Shown here piece after piece: positions 51,826-64,000 of a stretch of 64,000 nt of DNA. The translations under genes and the position numbers were made by a program. Under the pieces are notes generated by a model, which was not told the DNA's origin, ran no database searches, and saw only the letters and a program-made list of their open reading frames with translations. Source of the DNA: Scylla paramamosain (taxonomy: Eukaryota; Arthropoda; Malacostraca; Decapoda; Portunidae); NCBI RefSeq assembly GCF_035594125.1, contig NC_087156.1:15204497-15268496 (forward strand), read 5' to 3'. How positions within the stretch are numbered: position 1 is the stretch's first letter; every line of letters begins with the position of its first letter.

Positions 51826-52290
51826 ACTAACTCCTCTATTTGTTTTCCTTTAGTTTCTGTTAATCCTTGCACATTCAGTACCTTTATTTTTACTTTGGTG
51901 GTGGTCGCCGTCGTGGTGGTGATGGTGATTAAAGGAAGTTAATGGCATCTCTATTCTTCCTTTCTTTCCACACCTCAATTTTGAACCAAATGTTTGTTTT
52001 TCCATCACTTCTCGACCTACGCAGCTGCAATCAAGATATGAACACCAAAACAATGAATATATAACGCACACAAGCAATATACGCTTAAAAGAAAATTAAC
52101 ACCACCTATTAAGATTGTAATATTCGCAAAACGTGCAATATACACCGCACGTTCTAAAAGTTAACGAATGAACTCAATTTATGTTTTCAGCAAAATAGTC
52201 ACATGCTTTCACTCCCACTCCTGGCAGGGGGCTGATTGTCCCGGGGAAGATAATGGAGGAAAAGGAGTAATTGTACAGATGATATTTTCA
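51408..52290. other. unique sequence with (ATG)n tract
   Basis: A GAT/ATG trinucleotide run lies at 51791-51823. Otherwise mixed; no gene is supported. Confidence 0.5.
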
Positions 52291-52442
52291 GTGGTCGTGG
52301 TGGTGGTGGTGGTGGTGGTGGTGGTGATGGTGGTGATGTTGATGGTGGTGGTTGTAGTAGTAGTAGTAGTAGTAGTAGTAGCAGTAGTAGTAGTAGTAGT
52401 AGTAGTAGTAATACTAGTAGTAGCAACAGCAGCAGCAGCAGA
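52291..52442. repeat. compound (GGT)-(GTA)-(GCA)n trinucleotide block
   Basis: GGT units pass through GAT variants into about 17 GTA units with GCA and ATA steps, then AGC units. The frames across it read as poly-Val and poly-Thr. Confidence 0.93.
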
Positions 52443-53027
52443 AGTAATAGTATCAGTAGTTATGAAAGCCGCATCACCGTCAGGAACAGGAAGAGCAGCC
52501 GTATCATGCATTTAAAGACCAGTGTCATCATAAAAATAAATACAATAATGATAATAACAAATGTACGTGTTTACCAGATATACTTCTAGAACAAGTTTCT
52601 CCTTTGCGAAGTAGACTAGTGCAGGAGGAGAGCAAGCGGGCGGGAGAGGGATGAGAGAGGGAGGAGAGAGAGGCGGAACCAGGACCTAAGCAAGCACATA
52701 AAGAGAAGAAACTCGCCGGCGTGTGCTGCTTAATTACGTTGACAGAAGGAAGATTCATATGCATAGGCAATTAAGTTCCTGAAGTGACTCTGAAGCGAGT
52801 TGTTATTAAGGTGATTATACAACATCTTAACCTCTCCCACACAATTACATCGCTTAGTACATGTTTGTGTCTGATTATGTCATTTGAGGGTAAAGGGAAG
52901 ACTGTGGGTGGGTATGTGGTGGGAATGTGACAGAGATGGACTTGGGCAGAATGTGTGTAGAGGGTGGCAAGATTACACACTATTCTAGGCACTCCCTTTT
53001 TCTCTATCAGTAACGTCCACCTATTGT
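52443..53027. other. unique sequence
   Basis: Mixed composition with no gene or repeat I can support. Confidence 0.5.
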
Positions 53028-53196
53028 TGTTACTTGTTAGTAGTGAGTCAATAGGAAGTTTTAGAAAGATTAGATAAGTTTATGGATAGAGATGGCGGGT
53101 GAATGTACACAAGTATGTGTTTTATGCAAACACTCTCACGTGTAAGTTTACTGTCTTCTTGTAGTGTCCCTTATGTTTTAATGTCCTTATTTTCTT
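53028..53196 (+). mobile_element. non-LTR retroelement 3' end (family R)
   Basis: Aligns with 61076-61250 from GAGTCAATAGG through TTTATGGATAGAGATGG, the CACGTGTAAG-TTTACTG-CTTCTTG core and a CCTTATGTT-type tail. With one frameshift, the first 75 bp reads S-I-G-S-F then R-L-D-K-F-M-D, resembling the NSFKxRLDK end of many non-LTR ORF2 proteins. It contains stops and is a dead fragment. Confidence 0.55.
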
Positions 53197-54249
53197 ATTC
53201 ATCATGAAGTGGAATTTATTTAAAGTAAAAACATATATTATAACCACAAACATGAAAGATGTTGATAGATAAACACATTTTCTTGACTTAGATTCTCGAT
53301 TAGATATCCCAATTTCATCTTTACGCTTGTTTATTTGCATAAATGAGAAAAAAATGTACATCTATTTTCTTTAGTCAGTTATTTTCACTTAATTTTCTGA
53401 ATTTCATTCTTACATTTGTTTAAACTTACATAAATAATGGGAAAAAACCTTGGAACACGACAACATTCATAGGCATTTATGATATCATATTGAAATCGGC
53501 TTATTATCATTATATTTTTACCAAAGCAATGACTTTTACATGGCCGGAGGCTGAAAGACAACATCAGCCACTCGAGAACAGCTGAGGTGCTTTCTCTCCC
53601 CCTGCGGCGTCCCTCAGACTGGCCTCCTCTTCCCTCATCCGTGCACTCTTAACACGGGATTAGCGGCCTCATTACATGTTACGAGCAGGCTGCTATCTGT
53701 GAGGTTTATTGCCTCTCAAAAGTCAATGCTCCCTTTAACCTGCCCAGCCTGGCTCCTTGACTGGGCCATTATCAGGTGAGAGCGACAGGTGAGAGTGGGA
53801 ATGACTACAGCCTTTACTGCCTACATAAAAGTCCTTCCGCCTCTCCAGGGTGACACGTTTACGCCCCCGCCCCGCCTGAGTCTCTCCCTCATGTGCTCCT
53901 CCCGGAATTCAGTGACCCGCTTATCTCGGCTTATCTCGCGGATGATCTTGGTGTTATCTTCGGTTCATCGGCTTAATGGTAACTTATGTGACCTCGCACC
54001 TCGTTTTCTTTGTTCCCCTTGATTCTTTTGTTAGGGAGGTACGTATGTATATTATATTTCTGTGTGATTCGTTCATCGTACGTACGTCCATTACAAGAAT
54101 TTTTCCTCAGCCTTATCTTAAGTATTTCTTTCACATTATTATTTTGCTTCACTCTTTTCTTCCCCTCTTCTGATAATTAAGGTTGGGTATTGTACTATCT
54201 TAATTCTTTCTTCTTATGACTTTTCCTTGTACGCAATATGTTATCAGGG
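53197..54249. other. unique sequence
   Basis: 53200-53520 is AT-rich. 53540-53990 is GC-rich with GATTAGCGGCCTCATTACATG-like alternation and two CAGGTGAGAG words (53773, 53787). No gene is supported. Confidence 0.45.
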
Positions 54250-54300
54250 CTACTACTACTACTACTACTAGTACTACTACTACTACTACTGCTACTGCCG
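54250..54300. repeat. (CTA)n trinucleotide repeat
   Basis: About 15 CTA units with GTA and GCT interruptions. Confidence 0.92.
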
Positions 54301-54587
54301 TCACCACCGCTGATACTACTTGTACTGCTGAGACAATATCATAAATTAGCACATTATATTAACCTCATGAATGTCTGTTAAAGAAGAAAGAAAATAATGG
54401 GAAGCTCGTATCTTGGTAGGACAAAATAACACATAAAGTACAGCTGTTCTGCTCTTGCTCTGTTCTATCCTGTTCCCTCACAGTTAATTTACTAGTCAGT
54501 CGCATTATGTCGCTCAGATTTGTAGATTAATACGTTACTTTATATCTCTTCTCCCTAAGTGATCATGTGTAACAGATGCAAGAACAA

Positions 54588-54588
<1 letters not shown>

Positions 54589-54620
<32 letters not shown>
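54589..54620. repeat. (CA)n microsatellite
   Basis: About 16 pure AC units. Confidence 0.96.
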
Positions 54621-54625
<5 letters not shown>

Positions 54626-55160
54626 CTCACTACATCAGCTTGACACAAACACTCCTTCACTCCTCCAAGCCTCGCATGATGCAGGTCACTGAGTAACACA
54701 AATAAACACCATTCCTTGTCTTCATTAACGCAGGATTGGCGATCATTAGAGAAAATATTTGTTGCTGGTTTTCGCTTGGGTCGAGGGAAGGACTGAAAGA
54801 CCAGTAATGTATCCAGTTCTTTCAGTACAGGTTATAACAGACTTGGGTGGAGGGTGAGGCGTCCAGGAGAGCGCCAGACAGCTGTTAGTTCACCAAGTAG
54901 CTGCCCCACGTCCCTACCAGCGAGGTTGATCACCGGAGGAACCAACTTGCACGTATTATTAATTTTATACAAGGATATGTTTTTCTATTACCACCTGCCA
55001 CGTCTCTTACATAACCCCGCGGGGAGATACGGCTGGCCCGGCCTCAGTAATGGCCCACTGGTGGTCTAGAATCAAGGCGTCACAACGTGCTATCGCTCTC
55101 ACGTAACAACTGGTATGAGTCGAAACGTACGGCCACGCTCGCTCAAAGCATCCATCCCCT
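54621..55160. other. unique sequence
   Basis: Mixed composition with no recognisable gene or repeat. Confidence 0.5.
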
Positions 55161-55452
55161 GTTTGTTGAGGGATAAAGTTGCGGTAAATAACAAGTTTGG
55201 CAATATCGTATGTAAAATAATCAGTGTTAAGGTGACCCGAGGCTTAGCAGGTGATGCGGTGTGCTGGTGTCTCGTATCCTACCTTTCTGTTTTACTTGCT
55301 CCCCGTGTTTGTTAAGGAAATAAAGTTGCGGTAAATAGCAAGTTTGGGAGTATCATATGTAAAGTAATCAATGCTAAGGTGATCAGAGGCTTGGCAGGTA
55401 ATGCGGTGTGCTGGTGTCTCGTGTCATACCTTTCTGTTTTACTTGTGTTTTC
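55161..55452. repeat. tandem duplication, 2 units of ~146-147 bp
   Basis: GTTTGTTGAGG at 55161 and GTTTGTTAAGG at 55307 start two copies. They match through ATAAAGTTGCGGTAAATA, a CAAGTTTGG word, GGTGA.C.GAGGCTT.GCAGGT, ATGCGGTGTGCTGGTGTCTC and CCTTTCTGTTTTACTTG. They appear roughly 85-90% identical, so the event is much younger than the other tandem blocks. Confidence 0.92.
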
Positions 55453-55562
55453 TTATCCTACTCTACTCGCTGTTATCTTTGTTTACTCATTTTACTTATT
55501 GTTACTTATTTCCATCATGTTTTCCTCGTACTTTGCTGTCTTGTTTTAATTATACTTTCCCA

Positions 55563-55564
<2 letters not shown>

Positions 55565-55641
<77 letters not shown>
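55565..55641. repeat. (CT)n microsatellite
   Basis: About 38 pure CT units. Confidence 0.97.
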
Positions 55642-56666
<1,025 letters not shown>

Positions 56667-56754
56667 AGGTGGAGAGAGGAGACAGACAGCTGAATTGAGA
56701 CTACGAGAAAAAAAAAACAAAAAACTGGCAGCATAATGTACGTACTGGACGAGA

Positions 56755-56765
56755 CACACACACAT

Positions 56766-56849
<84 letters not shown>
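56755..56849. repeat. (CA)n microsatellite
   Basis: About 46 CA units with one TG step near 56764. Confidence 0.97.
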
Positions 56850-56851
<2 letters not shown>

Positions 56852-57373
56852 CATCAGCATCACCACGAACTAATGAACACGATCTTATCAAACTAACGAA
56901 GGGTACATGTTTTGCAAGGAAGAGATAGACAGAGAGACGAGGCGGGACAGAAGGGAGAAGGGGAAAAAAAAGCAAACAAAGGAAGAACTGACACAAAGAT
57001 ACCGAGGAAAATAAAAATGGCTAAGAAAGCAAAAGGTAAGAGGGACGTAGAAGCGAATCTTCAATGTACAGAACTGACAAGCACAAGGAGGAGGAGGAAG
57101 AGGAGAAAGAAAAAGAAGCAAATGGTATTATAATTATGTATGTACCTCTCTCTAGCACGTAAGTTACATCCTACATCCCTTCCCCTCTCCTCTTCCTCCT
57201 TCCTCCTTCCCTCCTCGCTGATTAAGTCCTTCTCTTCACCTGACGCTCCCTGACAGCCGCCTTCACTCTCAAGGCAACTGGCACTGTCCTCACGGTCAGC
57301 GGGATGGACAGGTATATAGAGGCTGATGGACTGATTGTAACTTAGAGGGAGCACAGCACAGGTGTTGTCTCCA

Positions 57374-57375
<2 letters not shown>
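56850..57375. other. unique sequence
   Basis: A/G-rich to about 57125, then C/T-rich. Frames are compositional. Confidence 0.5.

Positions 57376-57447
<72 letters not shown>
57376..57447. repeat. (GA)n microsatellite, left arm of inverted pair
   Basis: About 35 GA units with one GG step near 57411. Confidence 0.97.
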
Positions 57448-57450
<3 letters not shown>

Positions 57451-57505
57451 TTACATAAAAAAAATCGAGAAGTGGATGGATGAACAGGAAAAAAATATAG
57501 ATAAT

Positions 57506-57511
<6 letters not shown>

Positions 57512-57598
<87 letters not shown>
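57512..57598. repeat. (CT)n microsatellite, right arm of inverted pair
   Basis: About 43 pure CT units only 64 bp from the GA array. Confidence 0.97.
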
Positions 57599-57600
<2 letters not shown>

Positions 57601-57885
57601 AGGAAACACAGCCTTTATTTATAGTTCACGCGGAGAGGTTCCCTACACTGAGGCTCCCACGGCGCCCTCCCAATTAGCCGCGAGCTTGCCTCTGCTAATC
57701 TGTTCTGGATTACCCACGCCTGCCATCTAAATCCAGTGCGCTGATTCTCTTCCTCCCTCCCGATAGCTTTACTCGGGATCTGGGTCACGGAGGGCAATGT
57801 TATGCACTCTGTTCTGTATCTTACTTGCGGGTTCTCATACTCGTTCAGTCGTTCATTCATATACGAGTATTCAGTTTGGTTTGGC

Positions 57886-58014
57886 TTGGTGGGAGTGTTG
57901 GTGGCAGTGATGATAGTGGTGGTGGCGGTGGCGTTAGTGGTGGTTGTGTTGGTGGTATTGGTGGTGGTGGTGTGGTGGTGGTAGTAGTAGTTGTAGTTGT
58001 TGTAGCAGCAGTAG
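57886..58014. repeat. (GGT)n/(GTA)n trinucleotide block
   Basis: GGT with GAT, GCG and TGT variants, passing into GTA and GCA units. Similar in layout to 52291-52442. Confidence 0.85.
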
Positions 58015-58404
58015 TAAACTATTGGAAATGAATAAATAACTACTAAGCCATATCCTTTTTTATCTCAAAGAGGAGAATGAATGACAATATTTCTCTTACC
58101 TAACATGCGTAACAAAACTCATACAAACACACATACATTTTCAAGTACTCAAATCCTTTTCCAGACAAAGAACAAAGACATACTCATAAAATTCCAGCAC
58201 GTATTACCATCCAGCGCAATAACTGTACTGAACACTAGCAAAGAACAAGGAAACGCACACCGATAGCGTATCTCATGCACAGAATCAATAAGGCTGTGAT
58301 CGTGAAGGCTGTGAAGGAGTGCTGACATTAAAGTTCCAATCTTGGCCAGAGCAATGCATACTTATCTCCGCAGCGTGACTCAAGCAGCTCACTAACCACG
58401 CAGA
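58015..58404. other. unique sequence
   Basis: AT-rich to mixed. I see nothing in it. Confidence 0.5.
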
Positions 58405-58955
58405 AACCTTAGGAAAAAAATACCTTATCTAATAGAGAAATATATATAAATCAGAGGAGTACGAGGGGAAGAAATGCCTTTCCCAATAGAGAAAGGTATA
58501 CAGTGATAAGACAGGTATTGGTGAAAAAAAAATAATAATGAAGAAATATAACAAGGGTCCTAGATAAACACATTACTCAATATAGAAACACAGAAATAAG
58601 GAAGTGATATAATAATTTATTAGACTTGATAGATAACTAGAAGAAGATTAGACAGGTATGAAAAATGAATAACCTACCGGGAAAATGAATATAAAAACAT
58701 AGCAAGTAAGATGGAAAAAAATCACTTCACTAAATAGACGTACATAGAAACTGGTATATTAAAAAAAAATAAAAATAAAACCCCCCCAAAAAAAAAACTA
58801 GAGAAGTATGAAAAAAGTACTAGATAATCAAACACAAATATGACAGGAAGAAAGAAAAAAAAAATATATAGATAAATAAACACAAATACGACAGGTAGGA
58901 GAGAAAAATAATACCTTGGCCGATAGAGAAGTCCACACCGCACAGACAGGTAAGA
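58405..58955. repeat. decayed AT-rich tandem repeat, ~60-bp scale
   Basis: An ACAGGTA or AGAAGTATGA word, then an AAAAAATA run, then an (A)CCTT.CC.AATAGAGAA-type word recurs about eight times, for example at 58411, 58473, 58530, 58700 and 58900. Confidence 0.6.
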
Positions 58956-59296
<341 letters not shown>

Positions 59297-59500
59297 TTAC
59301 ATTCAGATTGTTTGTTGAGCGCAGTTTTTTTTTCACATTTTACATAGTTTTGAAATATCATTACTGTCATATGAACAAAAAATATATAAGCCAACATGAA
59401 CACTAAAAATTCTACGTAAAACTAAAGGAAAACGATATTCAATAATGAAATATAAACAATTATAGACAAACCAGAGAGAGAAAAAAAAAAAAGACAAACT

Positions 59501-59502
<2 letters not shown>

Positions 59503-59569
<67 letters not shown>
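59503..59569. repeat. (CA)n microsatellite
   Basis: About 33 pure AC units, 208 bp from the previous CA array. Confidence 0.97.
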
Positions 59570-59573
<4 letters not shown>

Positions 59574-59616
59574 ACGCCTCTAGCTTCATTTCTTCTTTTC
59601 GTGAGTTTTCATATCC

Positions 59617-60310
59617 AAAATGCATTTCAATTCTGTTGCTTCTCTTTTTTTTCTCATTCTTTTTTCCTCGTTTTTCATAATCAGATGCATTTTTATTCTC
59701 TTCCTTCCCTTTTCGTTCTTTTCTTTTTCTTCCTCTCTTTCTCCGTAATCAGATGCATTTTTATTCGCTTGCGTTTTTTCCCTTGTTTCTCCTTTTTCCC
59801 CCTCTCTTTTTCTCTCCTTCATAATCAGAGGCAATTTTATTCACTTTTTTTTTCATTCCGTTTCCTCTTTTTTTCTTCTTTCCCAGGATCAAATGCATTT
59901 CTATTCTGTTATTTCTTTTCTTTTCATTTTTTTTCTTTTGCTTCTTGTTTCATAATCAGCGAGATTTTTACTTTCCTATTTCCTTCTCCTGCATGTCCTA
60001 CTTTTCCTAATTTTTTCTTCGTTTTCATGTGCAGATGCTTTTCTATTCTTTTGCTTCTTTTCCGTTACTTTTTTTCTCTTTTCCGCAATCGCATGCATTT
60101 GTTTTCCATTACTTCCCTTCCATTATTGTTATTTTATTTTTTCTTTCCAAAATCAAAGACATTTTTATTCTCTTACCTCCTTCATTTTCCTGTGTATTTA
60201 TTCTCCTTTCTTTTCATACATTTCTTCTGTGTTAACATTTCCAGATTTATTCCCTCCTCATATAAGACATTTTTCATTCAGTCACATCTTTTCCCCCATT
60301 TTCTTTTATT
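59617..60310. repeat. pyrimidine-rich minisatellite, ~10 units of 58-76 bp
   Basis: Each unit starts with an AATCAGATGCATTTTTATTC-like word (near 59617, 59679, 59747, 59823, 59887, 59954, 60029, 60087, 60151) and continues as a T/C-rich spacer. A 269-codon plus-strand frame (59601-60410) is open only because stop codons are rare in T/C-rich DNA. Confidence 0.9.
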
Positions 60311-61020
60311 CATGCTTACTTCTCTATGTACACGTCTTTTGAATTTTCATTTCATTTTTAGAGATCCAAGAGTCTTTAGGATAATTAGAATCGGCTCAGG
60401 TAATACATAATTAACACATACTGTATTTCCTCGTAAGGGTGTGCTCCTCTCCTACCTACTTCATATTTGGGCAGCAGCACCTTCGCTTCCATAAATAAGT
60501 TGTTTTATTTACCATCCGGAGACTTTAATCAAGGTAGACACAGGCGCTGGGAAATTTATACTCCCCGTTAAGGCCCCACACATATCCCGACCACCACGTA
60601 CTCATATATTATATTTACTTAACCAGATCTTTTTTCCTTCCTCTTTCCGAGTTCCGTGTTGTGGTGCGAGTAAGGTTAACATATAATTCCTCTAAAGGCT
60701 GCTCCTCCTCCTCCTCCTCTTCCTCCTCCTCCTCCTTCTCCTCCTCCACATATTTGGATAATCACTTAAGTGTTCTTGGTGGAAGCAGGATAGAAACATA
60801 CGCCTCACAGACTTTATAAATTCCCTTTAAAGGTTTGGTGGAGGCCGACACTCCGAGTATTTCTTCACCCTTGTAAGGAAGCAGAATGTCCCGCCGCCTG
60901 CCTCGCCCTTCCATAACAGTGGTTTAGCGGGGCGCACTCCTCCACGATGCCTGCCTGCCTGCCTCCCTTCCCTGCCTTCCTGACGAGGCCACTGCAACTC
61001 ATACTTAATGTCCAAAAAAG
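60311..61020. other. unique sequence with a (CTC)n tract
   Basis: A CTC/CTT tract lies at about 60703-60750. The rest is mixed, with short CCTG and CCTT repeats near 60950-60980. No gene is supported. Confidence 0.5.
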
Positions 61021-61250
61021 GGGGTAGGAAGAAATTGGTTTATAAATGGAGGGATGGATGACTGGAGCGTATTTTGGTTATAAGCTGTTAGTGTCGAGTC
61101 AATAGGGAATATTAAAAGGTTGGGTAAATTTATAGAGGGGGATGAGAGGTGGGTTTTGGTAAGTATATTTTTCCACAGGGACTGCCTGCCACGTGCAAGC
61201 TTACTGGCTTCTTGCAGTCCCCCTCTGTATTCTTAAGTTCTTATGTTATC
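61021..61250 (+). mobile_element. non-LTR retroelement 3' end (family R), best copy
   Basis: One plus-strand frame from GGGGTAGG at 61022 reads W-F-I-N...W-S-V-F-W-L, one stop at 61081, then A-V-S-V-E-S-I-G-N-I-K-R-L-G-K-F-I-E-G-D-E-R-W. It continues open to about 61227. This matches the W..LP..VV.A.SVNSFKxRLDK-type end of non-LTR ORF2 proteins. The 3' part carries the CACGTGCAAG-CTTACTGG-CTTCTTGCAG core and a TTCTTATG tail shared with the copies at 53028 and 7502. Confidence 0.6.
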
Positions 61251-62437
61251 TTCAGATTGCTTACGAAATTATTATTCATTACCGTGTAAATTATTATTCA
61301 ATCTGATCATCTCCAGAGTTCACTTGCCACCACTTACACTTCCTATAATCATTTTTTTCTTCTTCTTTTTACTGAACAAACCTTATCGCCATTCATAATA
61401 ACAACTTTTGAGGTGATAATCTGGCCGTGGCGCGGCCTGAGGGAACACTACCGGTTAAAAGGTCAAAACAACGTATCACGCTCAACTGTAAAAAGAGCAA
61501 GAGAGATTGAGAAAAAGAAGCTTGAACTGGTGCAAGACGGGGAGTGGGCGGAGGCCTCACTCAGCACGGTGTCTCCGTGAGCGTCAGGCAGCGTAGGTAG
61601 GGAGCCGCTCCTAAACTTCCAGTCTTATGGAGCAGCAAGTGGCAGTTGTTTGTTCACTCTTAGGTTCGTTTGCGCCGGGCGACCCCACGGACACCGCTCC
61701 CTTGATAAAAACCCGCTGACGTAGATCTCACACTACGAGACACATTACAAGGCGAAAAGAAGAAAAAAATAACTTAACTCGGCGAGGCATTTTACGTTTT
61801 TACCGACATACAAGGCATCACATTCGATTAGGGGCACTTGTCTTTGAATATGTTATTGCCATTGTAATGCAGATGAGGCGAGACTGCAGGTGCCAAGCTG
61901 AGTAACGGGGGCGATAGGTGAAGGCGAGGCTGCAGGCCCTTACAGGAGCCTCGTCTCGAGTTATTGTGACGCATGCACAGACAGCCGCATTAACCCCGCG
62001 TCGCCGCCCTCATACCCCGACAGCCGGGACGAAATAAGGAGGAGGAGGAGGAGGAGGAGGAGAGGTAACAAAGATGAAAGGCACACTGATAACGATCGTG
62101 GTGGTGGTGAGATGTGTGGCTGTGGGATGGGGGCGGAGTGATACACAAGACATGACTATCAATTCGTCCACCTGAGAAGAGAAGGTTAATAGGTGAGATG
62201 ACAAAGGTGCATCCTGACGAGGGGCGAACACTGCTGTGAAATATCAAGTACTGTGTATTTTAAACCCACGTCCCCGCAGCAACGAAACCGAATTAAATGG
62301 TTCATGCGTACAAAAAAATGCATATATAGGTAGCTCAAAATTATTTATAAAAAATTAAAAAAAAATTGTGCAAAAAAGTAACACGTGATCTTTCTTACGT
62401 CATATATTCAATTAGTCCCGATTTCATAAGTATACTA
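61251..62437. other. unique sequence
   Basis: 61830-61980 alternates GC-rich DNA with TTATTGCCATTGTAATG and CAGGTG words. A GGA tract lies at 62039-62062. No gene is supported. Confidence 0.45.
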
Positions 62438-62633
62438 CAGTCGTGCGCCGAAGCCGTGTAACATACCATACTTATTAAGCATTTACCGTCAATCTGAAGT
62501 CCTCTGATTCCATAAAAATCCATCAATTATTAGATATCTTAAGTAGATCCGAGAACTGAGGACGAGACTGAGGCAACACGCTAAACACAATGGATGTGAC
62601 TGCGGCATGTTACTCAACTTTTGACCACGACCA
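62438..62633. mobile_element. MITE copy 3, Tc1/mariner-like ends
   Basis: 196 bp flanked by TA on both sides (62436-62437 and 62634-62635). The left end CAGTCGTGCGCCGAAGCCG and the inverted right end TGGTCGTGGTCAAAAGTTG continue into a GTGTAACATACC / GAGTAACATGCC pair. The internal GAAGTCCTCTGATT and CGCTAAACACAATGG words link it to copies 1 and 2. No coding capacity. Confidence 0.7.
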
Positions 62634-62635
62634 TA

Positions 62636-63441
<806 letters not shown>

Positions 63442-63451
63442 GACTTAGCGG

Positions 63452-63454
<3 letters not shown>

Positions 63455-63527
<73 letters not shown>
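63455..63527. repeat. (GA)n microsatellite between GT and CA arrays
   Basis: About 36 pure AG units, sitting in the loop of the GT/CA inverted pair. Confidence 0.97.
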
Positions 63528-63529
<2 letters not shown>

Positions 63530-63537
63530 CCATCAAA

Positions 63538-63541
<4 letters not shown>

Positions 63542-63616
<75 letters not shown>
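63542..63616. repeat. (CA)n microsatellite, right arm of inverted pair
   Basis: About 37 pure AC units, the reverse complement of the GT array at 63341. Confidence 0.97.
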
Positions 63617-63617
<1 letters not shown>

Positions 63618-64000
63618 TACATCACATCACCCACTCATGCAAAAACTCACACACCCTAACACATTATTTTTCCTGCCCCTTCTCTGAACATGAACGCATA
63701 TTCTATCACTATTTCCTCTCCCTCTACCTCTCCCTCTCCCTCCCCCTCCTCCCTAGTACAACCTTCCGCGTCAGCCGCTAATACAATTTGGAATTATGAG
63801 CCGTTTTTGTTTCCCAGAAGCTAGCGAGCTGTCACTACCCGTATATTAAGTGTGTCTGGGGCCTGGCGTGCAGTCCGAGTCCCCGCCCGAGCTGCCCACG
63901 TGCTAAGGTCATCACTAAGGTAATACTGACCTTGGCGATTGCTTCTGCCAATCATCTGTTGTAGGTTTCTGGTAACTTGGCCAGCTGACGCCTGCCTCCC
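63617..64000. other. unique sequence at window end
   Basis: C/T-rich then mixed. It shares the word AATTTGGAATTATG (63786) with a site near 42989. I see no gene. Confidence 0.45.

Noticed and set aside
59601..60410. 269-codon plus-strand open frame, the longest in the window
   Set aside because: Phe/Ser/Leu-rich by-product of a T/C-rich minisatellite; the repeat anchors show as NQMHF-like words and spacing is not codon-constrained.

Overview
The window looks like non-coding, probably intronic or intergenic, DNA from a decapod crustacean, most likely a brachyuran crab. The assignment is an inference from three things. Pure dinucleotide microsatellites are extremely dense: a hand tally gives roughly 4.9 kb, 7-8% of the window, almost all (AG)n/(CT)n and (AC)n/(GT)n. 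There is a degenerate TTAGG array, which is the arthropod telomere motif, and there are dispersed repeats of a kind I associate with decapod genomes. No bacterial features, tRNA or rRNA gene was seen, and I found no complete protein gene. Nearly all long open frames are microsatellite translations (SLSL, RERE, CVCV, HTHT) or frames opened by purine- or pyrimidine-rich DNA.

Layout. 0-8.4 kb: microsatellites, a GGGTGGAT-type minisatellite with a strong G-quadruplex motif (3463-3895), the TTAGG-like block (3937-4402), three (GA)n arrays at 6.4-7.1 kb and a minus-strand retroelement tail (7.5 kb). 8.4-22 kb: mostly unique sequence with AT-rich TAAT-type motif clusters in GC-rich DNA, old tandem repeats (10.9, 13.7, 20.2 kb) and a small TA-flanked MITE (18.5 kb). 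22-32 kb: microsatellites, a 42-bp minisatellite (26.3 kb), a decayed unrecognised reading frame (28.5 kb) and an endonuclease-like retroelement relic (32.3 kb). 33-48 kb: microsatellites, ~154-bp and ~76-bp tandem duplications and one exon-like segment on the minus strand (46524-46629). 48-64 kb: two more MITE copies, two more retroelement 3' ends, a 147-bp tandem duplication, two minisatellite blocks (58.4-60.3 kb) and compound or inverted microsatellite pairs.

The genes do not form a system that I can see. The most useful leads are the TA-flanked MITE family (18.5, 51.2, 62.4 kb), the fragmented non-LTR retroelement family (7.5, 53.0, 61.1 kb), the exon candidate at 46.5 kb, the decayed frame at 28.5 kb, the many imperfect 40-180 bp tandem repeats, and inverted microsatellite pairs able to form long hairpins.
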